33,988 bases of DNA from Clostridia bacterium. GTDB lineage: Bacteria; Bacillota; Clostridia; Oscillospirales; CAG-272. The notes beneath the pieces are model-generated. The model did no database searches. It saw nothing but the letters and a program-made list of their open reading frames with translations, and was not told where the DNA came from. Shown one piece after another: positions 32,130 to 33,988 of this stretch (positions are counted from its first letter, which is position 1; each line of letters begins with the position of its first letter). The stretch covers positions 1 to 33,988 of the forward strand of contig JAFQVV010000025.1 in assembly GCA_017407835.1 (NCBI GenBank), written 5' to 3'. Made by a program: the position numbers and the translations under genes.

Positions 32130-32993
32130 TCAGCATAGCTCGGCGGCGCGGGCGGTGAGGGCCTGCATATAGGCTGCGTCCTCTGCCATGGTGCCCGCCG
32201 ATTCGCAGATGATGCGGGGGGTAAGCCGGTCTGCGGCAATCACTTCGGCTAACGGCGCGAAGTCGGGGCCGAAGGTGGTGTCGGCGAAGGTCAGATGTCG
32301 CTTCTCACCTGCCGAGGTGTATTCGATTTTGGAAAAATGGCAGTGCAGATTGCGTGCCACATCATCCCCTGCCGATGCGGCGATGGCGGCGAAGACAGCG
32401 CGGTAATCGTCCGCCGAAGCAAATCGCCCCTGCTCGCGGGCGTTAAGGTGACCGAAATCGACCACGGGAACCAGCCGCGCATCAATGCGGCAAAGGGAAA
32501 GAACCTCCTCGAGGGTGCCCAACTGGTTGAGCTTTCCCATTGTCTCCAGACCGATGGAAATGCCGGCAAAACGACCGTCGATCGCCTCGATTGTTCGCTC
32601 CAGCGTGTCGGCGGCAAGGCGCATCGCTTCCTCGCGGGAAATTTTGGCGGCAGAGCCTGTGTGCACGACAATAGTGTCTGCGCCAAGGGCCTCGGCGGCT
32701 TCCAGTGAACGCACAATGTAATCAATGCTCTTCAGCCGTTTCTCGGGATCTACTCCCGAGAGTGAGATGTAATACGGTGCGTGCAGAGACATCGAAATGC
32801 CGTGTTCCCGCGCCTTGTCACCGATTTTGCGCAGGGTGTCGAGCGACGCGGTCAGACCGTTTCCTGCCTGATATTCATATGCGCCAAGTCCGCGTGCCGC
32901 AACCCAACCGGGTGCCTGCAGCGTGGATTTGAAGCCTTCTGCATAAAAGGATTCCGAGTTGCCCCCGGGTCCGAATAAAGGAGCCTTTCGCAT
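32130..32993 (-). CDS. AP endonuclease family 2 / endonuclease IV-like TIM-barrel protein
   Basis: 287 residues, the size of endonuclease IV (Nfo), which cleaves DNA at abasic sites. Zinc-site motifs are visible: SLHAPYYISL, TIVVHTGSA, GLETMGK, VVDFGHLNAR, LHCHFSKIEYT and ICESAG. HAPY and the Glu/Asp/His set follow the Nfo pattern. Some members of the superfamily act on sugars, so nuclease activity is probable and not certain. AAGGTAGG lies upstream of the ATG. It lies 40 bp after yqeG and 25 bp before aroQ. Confidence 0.88.
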   Translation of the reverse strand: MRKAPLFGPGGNSESFYAEGFKSTLQAPGWVAARGLGAYEYQAGNGLTASLDTLRKIGDKAREHGISMSLHAPYYISLSGVDPEKRLKSIDYIVRSLEAAEALGADTIVVHTGSAAKISREEAMRLAADTLERTIEAIDGRFAGISIGLETMGKLNQLGTLEEVLSLCRIDARLVPVVDFGHLNAREQGRFASADDYRAVFAAIAASAGDDVARNLHCHFSKIEYTSAGEKRHLTFADTTFGPDFAPLAEVIAADRLTPRIICESAGTMAEDAAYMQALTARAAELC

Positions 32994-33033
32994 AAAAATC
33001 CTACCTTTTTATTTATATATCGTGTTTTGCATC

Positions 33034-33543
33034 TCAAGAGCGGGTAAAATCGCCATTCTTTTTGTGCCACCGCGCGAGAATTGGGCGTTCCATGGCGCGC
33101 TTGAAACGCCAGAAGAAACTGCGTTTGTCACGGATGGGAGGGACAAGCAGCGCGCGCATTCCGCAGAAACGGGCGCAGAGCAGATCGGTGAAAATCTGAT
33201 CGCCGAGCGATGCCGTGCGATCGGGGGTGACACCCAGTGCCGCCAGCGCCCGCTTTGCCGTTTTTGTCAGCGGCTTGTGCGCGTCGGGATAGATGGGCAG
33301 CCCCAGGGGCGCATTGAAACGCTCCACGCGGTCGGCGTGATTGTTCGAGATCAGCGCCGCTCCAATCCCCGCTTCGGCAAGCGCGGCAAACCACGCCAGT
33401 GTCTCGGGGGTGGGATCTGCCTGCTCATAGGGCGCGAGGGTGTTGTCAATGTCAATCAAAAGTGCATCTATACCAAGCCCACGAAGATAGTCAGGGGTGA
33501 TATCGGTGAAGTGCGCAAAATATGCGTCGGGCTGAAGCGTCAT
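33034..33543 (-). CDS. yqeG: YqeG family HAD IIIA-type phosphatase
   Basis: 169 residues. HAD motif I is LLIDIDNTLAPYE (Asp31 nucleophile, Asp33), motif II lies in ALISNN, the motif III Lys in AHKPLTK, and the motif IV-like GDQIFTDLLCAR follows. The family is widespread in Firmicutes, often near yqeH and shikimate genes; the physiological substrate is not established. GGAGG lies 6 nt before the start. First gene of a probable yqeG-nfo-aroQ(-M24 peptidase) operon. Confidence 0.94.
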   Translation of the reverse strand: MTLQPDAYFAHFTDITPDYLRGLGIDALLIDIDNTLAPYEQADPTPETLAWFAALAEAGIGAALISNNHADRVERFNAPLGLPIYPDAHKPLTKTAKRALAALGVTPDRTASLGDQIFTDLLCARFCGMRALLVPPIRDKRSFFWRFKRAMERPILARWHKKNGDFTRS

Positions 33544-33570
33544 GTTGCCTCCAATATTATTGATGGTTTC

Positions 33571-33599
33571 ATTATAACACGGATAGAAACAATTATCAA
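33571..33599 (-). promoter_or_regulatory. Promoter of the yqeG operon
   Basis: Minus strand TTGATA (33594-33599), 17-bp spacer, TATAAT (33571-33576), about 27 bp upstream of the start codon. Confidence 0.8.
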
Positions 33600-33627
33600 G
33601 AGTGTGAGAAAAAATTTTGTAAACCCC

Positions 33628-33656
33628 TTGACAAAGCGCGTGAATTGTGGTATTAT
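33628..33656 (+). promoter_or_regulatory. Promoter of the tRNA operon
   Basis: TTGACA (33628-33633), 17-bp spacer, TATTAT (33651-33656), 26 bp before the first tRNA. Confidence 0.85.
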
Positions 33657-33682
33657 ATTTAGGCGGTTTTGATTAACGCCAT

Positions 33683-33756
<74 letters not shown>

Positions 33757-33803
33757 CCCTTCGGGGACAAGAGAAGTGCCGGGAACGGTGATCAGCCCGA
33801 AAT

Positions 33804-33880
<77 letters not shown>

Positions 33881-33883
33881 TAC

Positions 33884-33961
33884 GGTGGGTATAGCTCAGT
33901 TGGTTAGAGCGTCAGGTTGTGGCCCTGAAGGCCGTGGGTTCGAATCCCATTACTCACCCCA
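33884..33961 (+). tRNA. tRNA-His (GTG)
   Basis: The extra G at position -1 (33884) pairs with the C discriminator, as expected for tRNA-His. Acceptor stem GTGGGTA/TACTCAC with one G-U pair, anticodon stem TCAGG/CCTGA around loop TTGTGGC (anticodon GTG), encoded CCA at 33959-33961. Confidence 0.97.
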
Positions 33962-33972
33962 GGTCAAGAAAG

Positions 33973-33988
33973 CACCTCGTCGGAGGTG
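33973..33988 (+). terminator. Probable tRNA operon terminator, cut by the window end
   Basis: CACCTC/GAGGTG stem with a 4-nt loop starts 11 bp after tRNA-His. The expected T-run would lie beyond the window, so the operon could also continue. Confidence 0.5.

Overview
The window looks like a chromosomal segment of a GC-rich, endospore-forming member of the Clostridia (Bacillota), probably an uncultured gut-type relative of the Oscillospirales. The basis is a SpoVT sporulation regulator, strong AGGAG-type ribosome binding sites, consensus sigma-A promoters, a short type-2 ArgC, the yqeG / walJ-rlmH gene families, and GC-rich coding sequence with AT-rich promoters. The taxonomic call is inference. 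No phage genes, transposase or CRISPR array are visible.

Layout. (1) 56-11157, minus strand: an arginine cluster read argC-argJ-argB-argD-argF-carA-carB::dapF, behind a consensus promoter with three ARG-box-like sites. It makes citrulline from glutamate and carbamoyl phosphate. The carA product has lost all three glutaminase catalytic residues (Cys, His and Glu positions), and carB is fused in frame to a dapF-like domain that lacks one of the two epimerase cysteines. (2) 11373-12966: spoVT and an OB-fold-like lipoprotein, each with its own terminator. (3) 13035-16409: a CUT1-type sugar ABC importer (two permeases and a binding protein with a C-terminal membrane anchor) without an ATPase gene. 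(4) 16766-18142: a MATE exporter on the plus strand. (5) 18206-25130, minus strand: a probable seven-gene operon (galactokinase-family kinase, small membrane protein, walJ, rlmH, a surface WG-repeat protein, an RNHCP zinc protein, an SGNH esterase). (6) 25563-27620: a compact three-gene cassette (DUF5685-like protein, J-domain protein with a Cys-rich tail, membrane protein). (7) 27855-29177: a GH4 alpha-galactosidase-type enzyme. (8) 29533-30179: a small divergent XRE regulator / SLOG (DUF2493) module with an inverted-repeat operator. (9) 30385-33543: yqeG, an endonuclease IV-like gene, aroQ and an M24 peptidase. (10) 33683-33961: tRNA-Gly, tRNA-Arg and tRNA-His.

Most larger intergenic gaps hold copies of one modular palindromic repeat: a hairpin with variable but self-complementary arms around an invariant CTTTTT / AAAAAG apex, often beside a small GGGG..CCCC hairpin and a CAAAAACTTT-like tail. 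It lies between arg genes, at several operon ends, and inside a 300-bp train of seven hairpins at 29192-29480. The two strongest leads are the glutaminase-dead CarA with the CarB-DapF fusion, which suggests an ammonia-fed carbamoyl-phosphate synthetase devoted to arginine, and this repeat family.
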